From Saccharofermentans sp. (lineage in GTDB: Bacteria > Bacillota > Clostridia > Saccharofermentanales > Saccharofermentanaceae): a DNA stretch of 64,000 nucleotides. The notes below the pieces were generated by a model. That model saw only the letters and a list, made by a program, of their open reading frames with translations, made no database searches and was not told the DNA's origin. Location of the stretch: positions 1 through 64,000 of the forward strand of contig JAKSRD010000004.1 of assembly GCA_024403795.1 (NCBI GenBank). Reading direction: 5' to 3'. Below are positions 23,730 to 32,890 of the stretch, in pieces. How positions within the stretch are numbered: the first letter of the stretch is position 1; every line of letters starts with the position of its first letter. The translations under genes were made by a program, and so were the position numbers.

Positions 23730-25787
23730 TTAGTCGACAGGCCTTCTGTATTTACTGTCATCTGTGTCAGAATCATCCGCTTCATTCTCAGGTTCATCCG
23801 GAGAAGTAAAGATTATCTCTTCTTCTGCCTTCCTTCTGTCATTCCTGCGCTTCAAAGCGATCCTGACTCCTATGGCAACTATGAGTGCCAGTATTACAAT
23901 AACTACGACTGCGATAACTGCCGTGGATGCTTTTCGAGCAATCTCAAGGGTAATATCCGCACCGTCATTACTTCCATTATCGGTAACCTCCGATGTTGCA
24001 GTTGCCGTCTCGCTGACCTCACTGCTGACTGAAGCCACAGTCTCCGCAGGTGTGGCAACAGGAGCCGGAGTAATGGTTACTCCCGAATAGTCGGATAACG
24101 CGATGCCGTTGATCCCTAACGGGACAGCATGATCCAATCCGATGAATTTACCGTCTTTATTCTGCCAAAGGACTTCTTTTACGAACTCGTACTTCTCTTC
24201 ATCCCAGGTCCTGAAATCGTCCTTAACAAGTCCTCCGGTATCGCCGGAATTCGCATTATAACACCAAAAGGTATGATGCAGGTGTTTCTCGGCTATGAGT
24301 TGTCTGAAGTATTCCATCCACTTCAGATTATCACCCTCCATGAAGCCGCCCCATTCGCCGACAAAGACGGGAGCGATGTTCTCCTCCTGAATGTAAAGCC
24401 AATAGTCATACCAGGCATCTTTCATGAGAGATTCGTATGTAAAACCATCCTTGAACCAAGGCTGCTCAAATACTTTCGGACCGTAATCGTGAGGTGAATA
24501 GACGATCTGTCTGTTGCGCTCGGGAGAACCGAAATCGATCGGATAATCCCTTACCGCCATAAGGTTTGCACCCCACCAGGTGTTGTAGTAGTCATCATCA
24601 TCATTAGCTGAAACAAAGTTGTTGTTCCTGATGTCCTTCGGATAGATCTGGATCCCTTCGATGATGATCAGTGCATGCGGATTGGCATCGAGCACTGCAT
24701 TGCCTGCACGCTCCGCAACCTTCTTCCAGTTGAACGGATCGTCAGAATCGTTCCAAATGGCATGCTCATTCTCCGAAGCCTTGCCGTGCGGTTCATTCTT
24801 CAGATCATAACCTACGATCGTATCGTTGTTCTTATATCTCTCGGCAAGCCATGCAAGCGATTCGACAAAATCATCCACGGTCATGTCCTGTCTGTACCAG
24901 AGCGGATAATTATGTCCGGAAGCATCTGTCTTTACCGTATGGATATCAATAATGACCTTCATTCCGTTTTGCTCGCAAAGAGAAAGGACATGATCGAAGA
25001 TCTCAAGAGAATTCATTGAATTGAGTGATTCGTTATATGCACTGTTATAGTTTGCTCTCGGATATTCTCCGCTCTTCCACTGAAGCAGGAGTTCTGAGCT
25101 CATCGGAACACGCAGAACATTAAAACCGCGGTCTGCTATGCCTTTGAGTGACTCTTCAAGATTGCAGTTCCATACACCGTCAAATAGATTTGTTCCGGTA
25201 TTATATCCGAACCAATTGCAACCGGTAAGCCAGACCTCAGTGCCGCTCATGTCAACAATATGAGAATCCACCGTCGTAAGCCAGTCGTCGCCTTCAACAC
25301 CCTCAACGGTCTTGGCCGGCTCCGTATTTGCTGATGTCTCGGCAGATTTTCCTGAAGTCGCGGAGGTTGCGGTCGTGGCAACGGACGTCGGATCAACAGT
25401 ACCCGTATCACCGTCACCGCTTACGGAGACCAGCTTGGCTGAATTGATATTACTTCCCGTAACCTGTATGCCTACCCGGCTGTCGAATCCCCAACTGTTG
25501 GGACCGGATGCCGAACATACGGCGGTTACCTGGTTTCCTTTAACATCATATGAATCGAATCCCCAACCGGTAGCCGAATCGATAGATCCGGAGAACTCGA
25601 CAACTACTGTTATCTTCTGATATCCGCTGCAACCTGAGAGCTGGATCTCGATCTGACCTCCGCTCTCCCAGCAATTAACGGTAGGCGTGCCTGAAGGCGC
25701 TGCTAACAGATTTGCCGGAAGCGCAGTAAAAACGAAAACAAGTGAAATGAACAGCAGAAGTATCTTCTGCCCTATTCTGCGACGCAT
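23730..25787 (-). CDS. Membrane-anchored GH5 endoglucanase with N-terminal binding-type domain
   Basis: A 685-residue secreted cellulase that cleaves beta-1,4 glucan internally with retention. Residues 1-29 are a signal peptide. Residues 33-125 form a beta domain with three Trp-Gly-Phe-Asp motifs, probably carbohydrate-binding. A Thr/Ser linker follows. The GH5 domain (about 160-560) has DLKNEPHG near 330 with the acid/base Glu and VFVGEWGG near 476 with the nucleophile Glu. After another Thr/Ser linker comes a C-terminal transmembrane helix (about 620-643) and an acidic inner tail of about 40 residues. A C-terminal helix with a tail, in place of a sortase signal or dockerin, keeps it on the cell. 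GGAGG lies 6 bases before the ATG. Confidence 0.9.
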   Translation of the reverse strand: MRRRIGQKILLLFISLVFVFTALPANLLAAPSGTPTVNCWESGGQIEIQLSGCSGYQKITVVVEFSGSIDSATGWGFDSYDVKGNQVTAVCSASGPNSWGFDSRVGIQVTGSNINSAKLVSVSGDGDTGTVDPTSVATTATSATSGKSAETSANTEPAKTVEGVEGDDWLTTVDSHIVDMSGTEVWLTGCNWFGYNTGTNLFDGVWNCNLEESLKGIADRGFNVLRVPMSSELLLQWKSGEYPRANYNSAYNESLNSMNSLEIFDHVLSLCEQNGMKVIIDIHTVKTDASGHNYPLWYRQDMTVDDFVESLAWLAERYKNNDTIVGYDLKNEPHGKASENEHAIWNDSDDPFNWKKVAERAGNAVLDANPHALIIIEGIQIYPKDIRNNNFVSANDDDDYYNTWWGANLMAVRDYPIDFGSPERNRQIVYSPHDYGPKVFEQPWFKDGFTYESLMKDAWYDYWLYIQEENIAPVFVGEWGGFMEGDNLKWMEYFRQLIAEKHLHHTFWCYNANSGDTGGLVKDDFRTWDEEKYEFVKEVLWQNKDGKFIGLDHAVPLGINGIALSDYSGVTITPAPVATPAETVASVSSEVSETATATSEVTDNGSNDGADITLEIARKASTAVIAVVVIVILALIVAIGVRIALKRRNDRRKAEEEIIFTSPDEPENEADDSDTDDSKYRRPVD

Positions 25788-25799
25788 CCTGTGCCTCCG

Positions 25800-26285
25800 T
25801 TAAAGACTGATGTCCGCTTTGCGTCCTGTAGGCTGGTACTGCTCGTACTTGATTCCCGCAGCATCAAGCATCTTACGGGCAGCCTTAGTCGATTCGGTAT
25901 CGTGATACTTGTCATCAAAATAGACGACCTTGCCGACACGCTTCTGGATCAAGGCCTTAGTACACTCATTGCACGGGAAAAGTGTTACATATACAGTGGA
26001 ACCGGCAAGATTACCGGTCTTGGAGTTAAGGATGGCATTAAGCTCCGCGTGAGCAACATAAGCATACTTGGTATCAAGCATGCCGCCTTCTCTTGTCCAG
26101 GGGAAAGTATCATCGTCACAACCTAAAGGGAGACCGTTATAACCGACTGATAAGATATAGTTATCTTTGTCAACAATGCAGGCTCCAACCTGTGTACTGG
26201 GATCCTTGCTTCTCATGGATGCAAGCTTAGCCACACCCATAAAATACTCATCCCAACTGATATAATCGGTTCTCTTGTCGCTCAT
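25800..26285 (-). CDS. dCMP deaminase (ComEB type)
   Basis: A 161-residue zinc enzyme that deaminates dCMP to dUMP for dTTP synthesis in the cytoplasm. The zinc and catalytic motif is VAHAELNAIL (His and catalytic Glu) near residue 79, with the second zinc site PCNEC near 104. The opening ISWDEYFMGVAKLASMRS and the DPSTQVGA loop are typical of the family. The gene ends 12 bases before the cellulase gene, so read-through into the surface cluster is likely, though the functions are unrelated. Confidence 0.9.
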   Translation of the reverse strand: MSDKRTDYISWDEYFMGVAKLASMRSKDPSTQVGACIVDKDNYILSVGYNGLPLGCDDDTFPWTREGGMLDTKYAYVAHAELNAILNSKTGNLAGSTVYVTLFPCNECTKALIQKRVGKVVYFDDKYHDTESTKAARKMLDAAGIKYEQYQPTGRKADISL

Positions 26286-26373
26286 AGTCTCCTCCGATAA
26301 TTAGTGAAACTCCATAATTTTAACTGAATTGGAAGTGAGTAGCAACAAGCTTCAGATCATCCGGCCTGCGGCA

Positions 26374-27414
26374 TCAATCCCTGCCGCATTCAAGCACGAG
26401 GCTCTCACAAAGATCTTCGTAGGATATACCTGCAGCTTTAGCAGCTTCCGGAAGAAGTGATGCATTTGTCATGCCGGGAAGATTATTTGCTTCGATGAAC
26501 CAGAATTCATGGTTGGCATCGTCATACATCATGTCGATCCTTCCGTACTGATCCATTCTTAACAGATCGAAAATCTTGATCGCCAGTTCCTGTCCCTTCT
26601 TATAGTCTTCGGCATCGAACTGAGCCGGGCAGACATGTGTAGTCATGCCGTCCTGGTACTTATTCTTATAGTCGTAGAAACCCTGATGAGGAATGATCTC
26701 GGTAATGGGCAATGCCTTGTGATTCACGATGGAGATAGTGATCTCGCGTGCACGGATAAACTTCTCGATGAGAACTGCCTGATGATATGAGGCAGCATAA
26801 TTGATCGCATTCTCATATTCTTCCTGAGACTTAACGATCGACACACCGCAGGATGAACCGTTGCCGATAGGCTTTACGACACAGGGAAGACCTATCTCTT
26901 TATTGACTCTGTCAAAACTCAGGTTAGCGGGACTGTCTACGATCCAATCGGCCGTAAGATAGCCGGCACCTCTTACGAGAGCCTTGGAAATATCTTTATC
27001 CATGGCGATTGCGCAGCCCATGTATCCGCAGCCCGTATATTTAACATCAAATGCATCCAAAAGTGCCTGAACCTGACCGTTCTCTCCGTGGCTTCCGTGA
27101 AGACCGAGGAAAACTCTGTCGGCATACTTGCACATCTCGATTACACGGGGACCCACCCAGCTCTTTCTTCCGCCGTGCTGCTTGATGATCTCATCAAGAT
27201 CAGGCTCCGTCTCGGGAATTACATATGAGAACGGATTAACGGTGCCGCGTCTGAAGAATGTCTCGCAAGGTGCGTTTGAATCAATTCCATCATACAGATC
27301 AACTAATGCGACCTCATGTCCCTTGGACAACAAAGCATTGGCAACAAGGCTTGCCGACTTAAGTGATACGTCTCTTTCCGGCGACAATCCGCCGCCAAGA
27401 ACAGTAATTTTCAT
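26374..27414 (-). CDS. ddl: D-alanine-D-alanine ligase
   Basis: A 346-residue ATP-grasp enzyme making the D-Ala-D-Ala end of peptidoglycan precursors. The N-terminal substrate motif is GGLSPERDVSLKSA near residue 8. The glycine-rich loop GSHGENGQVQALLD, the ATP-grasp Lys (LPCVVKPIGNGSSCGVS), and the magnesium-binding end (FIEANNLPGMT) are all present. LPGMT with the preceding Asn is consistent with the D-Ala type; which second residue (D-Ala, D-Ser, D-Lac) cannot be fixed by eye. AAGGGG lies 7 bases before the ATG. A short inverted repeat overlaps its stop but has no T-run. Confidence 0.88.
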   Translation of the reverse strand: MKITVLGGGLSPERDVSLKSASLVANALLSKGHEVALVDLYDGIDSNAPCETFFRRGTVNPFSYVIPETEPDLDEIIKQHGGRKSWVGPRVIEMCKYADRVFLGLHGSHGENGQVQALLDAFDVKYTGCGYMGCAIAMDKDISKALVRGAGYLTADWIVDSPANLSFDRVNKEIGLPCVVKPIGNGSSCGVSIVKSQEEYENAINYAASYHQAVLIEKFIRAREITISIVNHKALPITEIIPHQGFYDYKNKYQDGMTTHVCPAQFDAEDYKKGQELAIKIFDLLRMDQYGRIDMMYDDANHEFWFIEANNLPGMTNASLLPEAAKAAGISYEDLCESLVLECGRD

Positions 27415-27563
27415 ACAAATACCCCTTTATGCACGAGATAGACAGATTATACTCTTAATTCGGGCGTTGTCTTCATAGATACACACAAATTGCCTAATGT
27501 TTGTAAAATGACAAGTTGTGTTAAGATTATCTAATAAATAATAAGAACAATAAGGGGATTATT

Positions 27564-30500
27564 ATGCTCGGAATTATTTATTTGCTTCTTTGTGCCGCAT
27601 TCGGTATCTGTGTCGTAGGACTTACCGTACCGGATGTCCGCAGGTTATATATAGCTTGCAGCAGTTCCGCCAAGACCATTGAACACATACCCAATACATT
27701 GTTTACTGTTCCTGCAGGAATAATTACCGGCATGTTGTGTGTTCCGTTCTTCAATTACTATGTGACTTTGGGACTCTCATACATCATCGACAGCGGTGAA
27801 TTGTGCAAGAAGCTCGGTGTTCTTATCACCTTTGCATTCTTCATCTGGATGATCCTTACCTGTCTCATTCTCATCAACCGCAAGAGGATCAAGCGCGAAG
27901 AAGAGAAAGCGGCAGGCGCTACCTCCATTGAAGACTACAAATTCAACATTGTTGATTCAATCTTCTACGGTGCCGTGATCCTCGTTATCACGGTAGCTTC
28001 CACATTCCTGATGTTCTACACATACAGGATCAATGGTGATCTTCTCCTTAACGGCTATTCTACATTCTCAGACCTCTCGCCTCATACGGCCATGGTCTCC
28101 TCATTCGGTAAGGGCTTCAACTTTCCTACTCAGTATATGCACTTCTCCGGCGACGGGATCCAGTACCATTTCCTGTTCTATTACTTCGCCGGTGTTCTTC
28201 AGTATCTGGGACTTCCCATTGATTATGCCCTCAACCTTCCCTCGATCATCTCCATGGTCTGTGCACTTGATCTTCTCGGACTCATTGCTGTCCTGATCAG
28301 CTCCAGAAGAGTATCATTCCTCGTTGCACCGATCCTCGTATTCTTCAGAAGCTCAATGAATGTCTTCTATCACTTCAAAGAGCTTATCAGTACGGGCAAT
28401 ACTCCCGTTCAGGCTGCAAAAGCCATTCTCGGCTTTTCTTCCTGGTATAAGGTTACGGAATACGACGATTGGGGAATCTGGGCGATCAATGTCTATCCCA
28501 ACCAGCGTCATCTGATGCTCGGCATAGCCGTCATCCTCATAATGATCATTCTTTTCCTGCCTTTTGTCAGAAGACTCGGAATCTCTATTTCCCGTTCCGC
28601 GAGCTTCGGTGAAGGTATCAAAGCCTTCGCTTTCTGTCGTAATGCATGGATCTCAAGATCCGGCGATCCGCTCTATCCGGTATCCCTTACCGTTCTTGCA
28701 TGCCTTCTTGTTATCGTAATGCCTTACTTCCACGGTTCTTGTCTGATTGCAATGCTGCTCATTCTTTTCGGCATGGCCCTTGTATCGGAGAACAGACTCT
28801 CCTATCTGGCTGTTGCCGTATGTGCCGTAGCTTCTGCTTATGCTCAGACCATGGCTTTCTCCGGCGGATACAACAACGTTGTCTCATTCACCTACCATCC
28901 GGGATTCGTTGTTGACTTCAACAACTACACGATCGAAAAGTATCTGATCATAGTAACCGGTGCGACGCTCGTTCTTGCATTTATATTTGCAATTACGGCT
29001 CTTATCGTTGACATGGTTCGCAAGAAGCCCGTTCACCGCTTCCTGCTGTTCCTCTGCACACTCAATCCCCTTATCTTCGCATTCCTGTTCCAGGTATCGC
29101 TTGAAGTCCTTGCAAACCATAAGTTCATTCAGATCTCACTTATCCTCGCAGATGCATTTGTTGCGGCTTTGATCGCAAATCTGCTTGTAATTCCTTTCAA
29201 GCGCAGAAAGAACGGCGTTGAGGAGTCAACTATCAGCAGTGAACATGAGTCTGCAGTCATGATTGGTGGAATTGCCATAGCTGCCGACAGTGCTGACATC
29301 GGTTCGCTTACAAAGCCTGCAGCCGCAAGTGCTTTCGGTGAAGCGCTTACCGAACCTGAAGAGACTGATATCAAGGCTCTTGAAGAGCATACAGGCATCG
29401 ATGCCGATCTTTCCGATCTTGCCGAAGGGACCATTGTCGACGACCTCCCGGTTGAAGTTATCGAGGAAGAATTGCCGGCTGAGCTCGTATTCGGCGATGA
29501 AGCCGGTACTGCCGGTGAAGAGAGCGTTGCGGCCGATATTTTCGAGGTGATCGACGAGGAAAATGCCGATACCGCAAGCAGTGATAACGAGTCAGCCGAT
29601 GAATCCGTCGGCGAATCGGATAACGAATCTGAGACAGAAGCCGCCGCTGAAGAAGCAACAGGATCCGAAGCTGAATCCGATGAGGAAACCTCCGCAAAGG
29701 AAAGTGAAGAGGCTAAGGCCGGCGTTGCTGCTATTGCCGCTCTCTTCGGCGAAGAAGTCGTTGAAGAAACTCCTGCAGGATCTGAAGAGATTGCTGATAT
29801 TACAGAAGTTACTGAGGGTGATCCCGAGAACGCATCTGAGACCGAAGTAACTGAATTGACTGAGATAAACGAAGTATCTGATACGGACGAAGCAGATGAA
29901 GCGCTCAAGGAATCCGCGATCGAGCCGGCTCATGCAGCAATGCGCCCGGGTTCTCTTGCTTTACAGCAGATTCAGTTAACTGAAGAAGAGCTTTCTTCAG
30001 AATCTGTTATCAGCGAAGAAGAACTTCCTTCAGAGTCTCTTCTCAGCACAGAAGCTGAAACTGAAGAAGAGACAGCTGAAGCTGCTTCCGCCGCTGTCTC
30101 TTCAGAGACTCAGATCAATCCCGAATCTCTGAAACATGAACCGATAAAGCCCAAGAAACAGAAGGGACTTCCGCTTCCCGCATGGATTGCTTTGGAACTT
30201 GTCGGCGTACTTCTTGCAGTAGCATTAATGGTTCCGCTTACAGCTACCGGCGTAAGCGAATGGGCTACATATGTTAACATCAACAAGACACCTCTGACGG
30301 TTAATGTTGATTCACCTGTTACAAAGTGGGTATTAGAGAATACCGATCCTTCAGATGTCTTCCTCACACCTAACTGGTCTATGAACCGTTTCCTCTTGGC
30401 AGGACGTCCGATGTACTACGGCTGGCCTTATTACGCATGGTCTGCAGGACACGATACCGATACGAGGAATGTAATCTATCTCTGGCTTATCTCAGGCTGT

Positions 30501-30689
30501 GACGGCAATATCGACGAATTCACAAGATACTGCAAAGAGCGTAATATCAGATATCTCGTAGCAGATCCCGAATTCGACACGATCGAATTCGAGAACGGCG
30601 TTAAGTTCAACAGACAATTCTTTGAGGAGAATCTTACTCAGGAAGCTTACTTCGCAGAAGAAGACACCACGATCTACAAGATCTATTAA
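27564..30689 (+). CDS. Large multi-pass membrane protein, GT-C glycosyltransferase-like, with acidic insert
   Basis: A 1041-residue protein. Residues 1-545 hold about 12 transmembrane helices, with an outer-loop segment NGYSTFSDLSPHTAMVSSF that resembles the acidic first loop of GT-C enzymes, which use lipid-linked sugars. Residues about 550-862 are a hydrophilic insert, extremely rich in Glu, Asp, Ser, Thr and Ala. One more helix (about 866-886) leads to an outer C-terminal domain of 150 residues (VNVDSPVTKWVLENTDPSDVF onwards). That last part resembles the soluble ends of GT-C proteins. The family call is by pattern only. AAGGGG precedes the ATG. Its stop overlaps the stop of the convergent GGDEF gene by 3 bases. 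Confidence 0.6.
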   Translation: MLGIIYLLLCAAFGICVVGLTVPDVRRLYIACSSSAKTIEHIPNTLFTVPAGIITGMLCVPFFNYYVTLGLSYIIDSGELCKKLGVLITFAFFIWMILTCLILINRKRIKREEEKAAGATSIEDYKFNIVDSIFYGAVILVITVASTFLMFYTYRINGDLLLNGYSTFSDLSPHTAMVSSFGKGFNFPTQYMHFSGDGIQYHFLFYYFAGVLQYLGLPIDYALNLPSIISMVCALDLLGLIAVLISSRRVSFLVAPILVFFRSSMNVFYHFKELISTGNTPVQAAKAILGFSSWYKVTEYDDWGIWAINVYPNQRHLMLGIAVILIMIILFLPFVRRLGISISRSASFGEGIKAFAFCRNAWISRSGDPLYPVSLTVLACLLVIVMPYFHGSCLIAMLLILFGMALVSENRLSYLAVAVCAVASAYAQTMAFSGGYNNVVSFTYHPGFVVDFNNYTIEKYLIIVTGATLVLAFIFAITALIVDMVRKKPVHRFLLFLCTLNPLIFAFLFQVSLEVLANHKFIQISLILADAFVAALIANLLVIPFKRRKNGVEESTISSEHESAVMIGGIAIAADSADIGSLTKPAAASAFGEALTEPEETDIKALEEHTGIDADLSDLAEGTIVDDLPVEVIEEELPAELVFGDEAGTAGEESVAADIFEVIDEENADTASSDNESADESVGESDNESETEAAAEEATGSEAESDEETSAKESEEAKAGVAAIAALFGEEVVEETPAGSEEIADITEVTEGDPENASETEVTELTEINEVSDTDEADEALKESAIEPAHAAMRPGSLALQQIQLTEEELSSESVISEEELPSESLLSTEAETEEETAEAASAAVSSETQINPESLKHEPIKPKKQKGLPLPAWIALELVGVLLAVALMVPLTATGVSEWATYVNINKTPLTVNVDSPVTKWVLENTDPSDVFLTPNWSMNRFLLAGRPMYYGWPYYAWSAGHDTDTRNVIYLWLISGCDGNIDEFTRYCKERNIRYLVADPEFDTIEFENGVKFNRQFFEENLTQEAYFAEEDTTIYKIY

Positions 30690-32605
30690 TCCTTAGGATG
30701 TTCCTTGTGGTACTGGTTCTTGATCTCGTACATGAGAGCATCGGCTTCGTCGACGTAATCATCTACTGATTTGTCAGCATCGGGATCAGTTAAGACGTAG
30801 CCTATGCTTATCGAGAGAGTGAACGGATTTACACCAAGCTTGTTCTCTTTCTCGATATAAGCATTCATGTCGTGCTTTACCTTCTCGGCAAAGGCTTCAT
30901 CCGCGTCTGCGGCAATGACAACGAACTCATCGCCGCCATATCTGATTCCGATGGCCTCGCGACCTTCGATACTCTTTCTGATTGCATTGGCAACGATGGT
31001 TATGGCTTTATCTCCGTATATATGTCCATAGCCATCGTTTATTTTCTTCATATAGTTTATGTCAGCGAAAAGTATCATGGACTTCTTTCCATGTTCTTTA
31101 CTCGTCTCCATTAACGGTACGGCGTGACTTACAAAACAGAATCTGTTGTACAGTCCGGTCATCGGATCCTTGTCATAAAGGAAACGAAGCTCCTTAACGG
31201 CCATCTCAAGACGCATGTTGATACGCAGTTCCTGCAGCGTATGCTTCAGTTTCTGCAAGTACTCATGAACTCTGAAAGATTCTTCGAGCATGTATGTTCC
31301 GTCTCTGAATACGACAAAACCATAGCTATACTGCTGATTGTGAAGCGGATAGAACGAATATATATGCTGCTCGCCGGGAGTCCTGACAAAACCGGGTAAT
31401 CTGATTTTGCCGTCTATCTCCTCTTCGGAGATAGCGCCGTTAAGAAGGGCAACCGTATAATCGAATTCCGCTTCATAACAATCGGCAAGCGTATCGCAGT
31501 CTTCTGCCACAACATCTTCAAAGTATTTTCTGTTGAGAGCTATATAGTAATTATCTCCCGAGTATTCCTGGCTGCACGAATAGAATTCTCTCAATGCCGC
31601 CTTCATCGATTCGTAGTCTTTAGACTCGAGTATCTTCTTCTTCTCTTCATCCATATAACGATTGAAGAAATCGGCCATCTTGCTCCTGTTATGGATACCA
31701 CGGCAATACTCACGCCTGCTCAAAGCAAAGTCTCCGTCAAGCTCGGTATTGCATCTGCAGCTCTCGCCGACAAACAGCTTTGATGATACGGCCGAATATT
31801 TGCCGTCCGTTTTTCCTTCTACGATATCGTACAGCAGTTTGCAGCTGTTATATCCGACAGCCACATAATCCTGATCGACCGTTGTCAGTGCAGGGAAAGA
31901 AGCCGTGCCTTCTTCTATATGATCAAATCCCGTAACTATGGTGTCATCGGGAAGAGTGTATCCCTTATTGCTGAGTTCAGTAATGACAGCCAATGCCATT
32001 ATGTCGTTAGCGCAGATTATCGCGTCCGGTAATCCCGCAGGATCGGAAGATAACTTGTCAGTAATATCTATTGCTCTCTCGTTGACCCAGTCACCGTAAT
32101 AGTAATTCTTCTCTTCAAGCTTAAGGCCGTGACTCTCCAGTACCTCGCTGACTACCTGCCCTCGTTCGATCGTATCCACATGGCCTCTGGCACCACCGAT
32201 ATAAACAACATTTCTGACATTGTGTTCGGTAACAAGGTGCTCCACGAGATCCTTCATTCCGTCTCTGTTATTTATACCTACATACGGAATCCCTTCGATC
32301 TCCATGCCGATACTTACGACCGGCACGCCTCTCTCCTTTGCATCAAGACACGCTTTGCGAGCTAACTCAGTATTATTCAAAAGGCCTGAAAATACGATCA
32401 GTCCATCGTATTCCTCAAGATCTGCTAGCTTATATATGTTAAACTGGCCGATGTTATATTGTTCATCCTCACTGTATGCAGCAAAGCCCACATAGAAATG
32501 AGTGTCAAAATCCTTTATCGCTGCATACTTGCGGATACCCTCTATAGCCTTGAGAGTAATGCTGCCGTTAAAACCATTGGAAAATATCGCTATTCTATGT
32601 CTCAT
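30686..32605 (-). CDS. Sugar-sensor-like diguanylate cyclase (LacI-type ligand domain plus GGDEF)
   Basis: A 639-residue cytoplasmic protein. Residues 1-285 match the ligand-binding half of LacI/GalR regulators (RIAIFSNGF, GLIVFSG, DAIICANDIMALAVITEL, TVVGFDHIEEG-like motif VTGFDHIEEG), but the DNA-binding helix-turn-helix is absent. A middle helical region (about 285-470) follows, then a GGDEF domain (about 475-639) with an intact active site RYGGDEF near 557, so it should make cyclic di-GMP. A GxxDxxK-like setting for the sugar or ligand suggests that an imported small molecule controls the second messenger. Start: AGGAG lies 10 bases before the ATG at 32605. Confidence 0.82.
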   Translation of the reverse strand: MRHRIAIFSNGFNGSITLKAIEGIRKYAAIKDFDTHFYVGFAAYSEDEQYNIGQFNIYKLADLEEYDGLIVFSGLLNNTELARKACLDAKERGVPVVSIGMEIEGIPYVGINNRDGMKDLVEHLVTEHNVRNVVYIGGARGHVDTIERGQVVSEVLESHGLKLEEKNYYYGDWVNERAIDITDKLSSDPAGLPDAIICANDIMALAVITELSNKGYTLPDDTIVTGFDHIEEGTASFPALTTVDQDYVAVGYNSCKLLYDIVEGKTDGKYSAVSSKLFVGESCRCNTELDGDFALSRREYCRGIHNRSKMADFFNRYMDEEKKKILESKDYESMKAALREFYSCSQEYSGDNYYIALNRKYFEDVVAEDCDTLADCYEAEFDYTVALLNGAISEEEIDGKIRLPGFVRTPGEQHIYSFYPLHNQQYSYGFVVFRDGTYMLEESFRVHEYLQKLKHTLQELRINMRLEMAVKELRFLYDKDPMTGLYNRFCFVSHAVPLMETSKEHGKKSMILFADINYMKKINDGYGHIYGDKAITIVANAIRKSIEGREAIGIRYGGDEFVVIAADADEAFAEKVKHDMNAYIEKENKLGVNPFTLSISIGYVLTDPDADKSVDDYVDEADALMYEIKNQYHKEHPKD

Positions 32606-32656
32606 AAGCAAGCGGCTCCTTTGCTTAACTAACCGACTGACACAACTTTGATTTTT

Positions 32657-32685
32657 ATTATATATCTCGAAAACATCAATTTACA
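32657..32685 (-). promoter_or_regulatory. Possible promoter of the GGDEF gene
   Basis: On the minus strand a perfect TATAAT (32657-32662) lies about 50 bases before the start, with a weak TGTAAA 17 bases upstream. The rest of 32612-32821 shows no riboswitch I recognise. Confidence 0.35.
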
Positions 32686-32821
32686 CCGCCAAATAGATAC
32701 AGTTTGTAAATAAAATATGAGAATTCGGTTGCGTTTGTAGTATCGCAGTTATTTCTGTTAAATAAAGGTTCTTTGCGGTATTGCGCAGAATTCAGATCCC
32801 AAGGATACCGTTAGGAACTGA

Positions 32822-32862
32822 CAAAAAAGGATTGCCCCGCAGTGAATTCACTGCGAGGCAAC
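32822..32862 (-). terminator. Terminator of the hydrogenase operon
   Basis: On the minus strand GGTTGCCTCGCAGTG pairs with CACTGCGGGGCAATCC (one wobble, AATT loop), followed by six T. It lies 28 bases after the hydA stop. Confidence 0.85.
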
Positions 32863-32890
32863 CCTGATAGTACTTAATTAACGATTGTAA

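Noticed and set aside
26355..26397. GCGGCA/TGCCGC hairpin at the end of the D-Ala-D-Ala ligase gene as terminator
   Set aside because: No T-run follows on the minus strand and the stem lies partly in the coding end; gene distance suggests weak or no termination.
29129..29908. Ser/Ala-rich minus-strand frame of 259 residues
   Set aside because: It is a shadow of the acidic low-complexity insert of the GT-C-like gene; composition explains its length.
32612..32821. Possible cyclic di-GMP or other riboswitch before the GGDEF gene
   Set aside because: No conserved riboswitch core was recognised; only a promoter-like TATAAT and A/T-rich sequence are seen.
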